From: Caulobacter sp. FWC2
GTDB taxonomy: Bacteria; Pseudomonadota; Alphaproteobacteria; Caulobacterales; Caulobacteraceae
Direction of reading: 5' to 3'
Length of the DNA stretch: 64,000 bases
Assembly (NCBI RefSeq): GCF_002742625.1
Contig: NZ_PEBF01000001.1
Location: forward strand, 5,084,001 to 5,148,000
The notes under the pieces were generated by a model. That model was not told the DNA's origin, did no database searches, and saw only the letters and a program-made list of their open reading frames with translations. The first letter of the stretch is position 1, and every line of letters begins with the position of its first letter. A program made the translations under genes and the position numbers. Shown in pieces: positions 63,235 through 64,000 of this stretch.

Positions 63235-64000
63235 TGCTGAAGACCCGGATCATTCCCTGCCTCGACGTGAAGGACGGGCGGGTGGTCAAGGGGGTCAATT
63301 TCGTCTCCCTGCGCGACGCCGGCGATCCGGTGGAGCAGGCTCGCGCCTATGACGCCGCCGGCGCCGACGAGCTGATGTTCCTGGACATCACCGCCTCCAG
63401 CGAGGGACGCGGCCTGATCCTGGACGTCATCTCGCGCACGGCCGAGGTCTGCTTCATGCCCGTCTCGGTGGGCGGGGGCGTCCGCCAGGTTTCCGACATG
63501 CGCCGCCTGCTGCTGGCCGGGGCCGACAAGGTCTCGACCAACACCGCCGCCGTCGAGAACCCCGACCTGATCGCCGCCGGCGCCGACGCCTTCGGGGCCC
63601 AATGCGTGGTCGTGGCCATCGACGCCAAGCTGCGCGAAGACGGCTCGGGCTGGAACGTCTGGACCTATGGCGGCCGCAAGGACACCGGGATCGACGTGGT
63701 CGAATGGGCCGCCAAGGTCGTGGAGCGCGGCGCGGGCGAGATCCTGCTGACCTCGATGGACCGCGACGGGGCCAAGATCGGCTACGACATTCCCCTGCTG
63801 AAGGCCGTGACCGGCGCCGTGAACGTGCCGGTGATCGCTTCGGGCGGGGCCGGCAAGACCGAGCACCTCGTCGAAGCCGCCCGCGACGGCCACGCCGCCG
63901 CCGTGCTGGCCGCCTCGATCTTCCACTTCGGCGAGATCAGCATCGGCGAGGCCAAGCAGGCCATGGCCGACGCCGGCATCCCGGTGCGCCTGGACAGGAG
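63234..64000 (+). CDS. hisF: imidazole glycerol phosphate synthase, cyclase subunit (3' end cut)
   Basis: At least 255 residues of HisF, the partner of His[20 protein letters not shown] carries the catalytic Asp, and [13 protein letters not shown] and [12 protein letters not shown] are the phosphate loops. The reading reaches GIPVRLDR at the window edge, which is the usual C-terminal end, so only a few residues and the stop are missing. Its ATG overlaps the hisA stop. Confidence 0.97.
   Translation, partial: MLKTRIIPCLDVKDGRVVKGVNFVSLRDAGDPVEQARAYDAAGADELMFLDITASSEGRGLILDVISRTAEVCFMPVSVGGGVRQVSDMRRLLLAGADKVSTNTAAVENPDLIAAGADAFGAQCVVVAIDAKLREDGSGWNVWTYGGRKDTGIDVVEWAAKVVERGAGEILLTSMDRDGAKIGYDIPLLKAVTGAVNVPVIASGGAGKTEHLVEAARDGHAAAVLAASIFHFGEISIGEAKQAMADAGIPVRLDR

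Noticed and set aside
1..64000. tRNA, rRNA, tmRNA, RNase P RNA, riboswitches, insertion sequences, prophage
   Set aside because: No cloverleaf, conserved RNA core, transposase or phage gene was seen on either strand; weak or novel RNAs could be missed by eye.

Overview
The window is a high-GC, densely coded chromosomal segment from an alphaproteobacterium, almost certainly the genus Caulobacter. DnaA, GlnD, HslUV, PNPase and the chromosome-origin-side gene set read as close relatives of C. crescentus proteins recalled from memory, with scattered substitutions, so this is probably another Caulobacter species. I recognise 60 protein-coding genes, two of them cut by the window edges, and no tRNA, rRNA, CRISPR array, insertion sequence or prophage.

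Layout. 1-8.2 kb: an MHS-family transporter (cut), a soluble four-PAS hybrid histidine kinase, a PKHD-type iron dioxygenase, a Fur-boxed TonB-dependent siderophore receptor, a LysE-type exporter and a secreted RNase T2. 8.2-20.3 kb: an alpha/beta hydrolase with a large upstream dyad, a zinc-ribbon protein, then minus-strand information-processing genes: pnp, rpsO-truB-rbfA, two uncharacterised proteins, glnD and mutS. 20.4-30.1 kb: a tail-anchored TonB-C protein, dnaJ, dnaK, an M1 aminopeptidase, alkB, dnaA and rpsT. 30.3-39.4 kb: an enoyl-CoA hydratase, an RTX protein on the opposite strand, mutM, ubiE, ubiB, a lipoprotein, coaBC, dut and a 45-aa membrane protein. 39.8-45.1 kb: a chemoreceptor and an EmrAB-type efflux pair with a TetR regulator. 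45.1-49.6 kb: fabA-fabB-(TPR/O-GlcNAc-transferase-like)-fabI. 49.6-57 kb: an SH3 protein, D-2-hydroxyacid dehydrogenase, truncated globin, acetyl-CoA hydrolase/CoA-transferase, alpha/beta hydrolase, a MoeB/ThiF protein and hslVU. 57-64 kb: an AraC-MGMT fusion, DUF2244, nth, an ATP-grasp protein, a PfkB kinase and hisB-hisH-hisA-hisF (hisF cut).

How the genes work together. Several blocks are coherent pathways: replication initiation and ribosome synthesis (dnaA, rpsT), the DnaK/DnaJ chaperone, translation and RNA decay (rbfA-truB-rpsO-pnp), unsaturated fatty acid synthesis (fabA-fabB-fabI), ubiquinone synthesis (ubiE-ubiB) and histidine synthesis with translationally overlapping stops and starts. 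DNA repair is dispersed (mutS, alkB, mutM, nth, MGMT).

Most interesting observations: (i) an RTX protein whose C-terminal third resembles the N-terminal LPS-anchoring domain of the Caulobacter S-layer protein RsaA, so the anchor sits at the opposite end; (ii) two perfect and two near-perfect FNR/FixK-type boxes (TTGAT-N4-ATCAA), upstream of a chemoreceptor, an acetyl-CoA hydrolase/CoA-transferase, a truncated globin and the PKHD dioxygenase, suggesting a dispersed oxygen-responsive regulon; (iii) a dyad inside the core promoter of the efflux operon, a likely TetR operator; (iv) a TPR/GT41 glycosyltransferase embedded in a fatty-acid operon; (v) intergenic palindromic repeats. No replication-origin-like cluster of DnaA boxes was found in the dnaA region.
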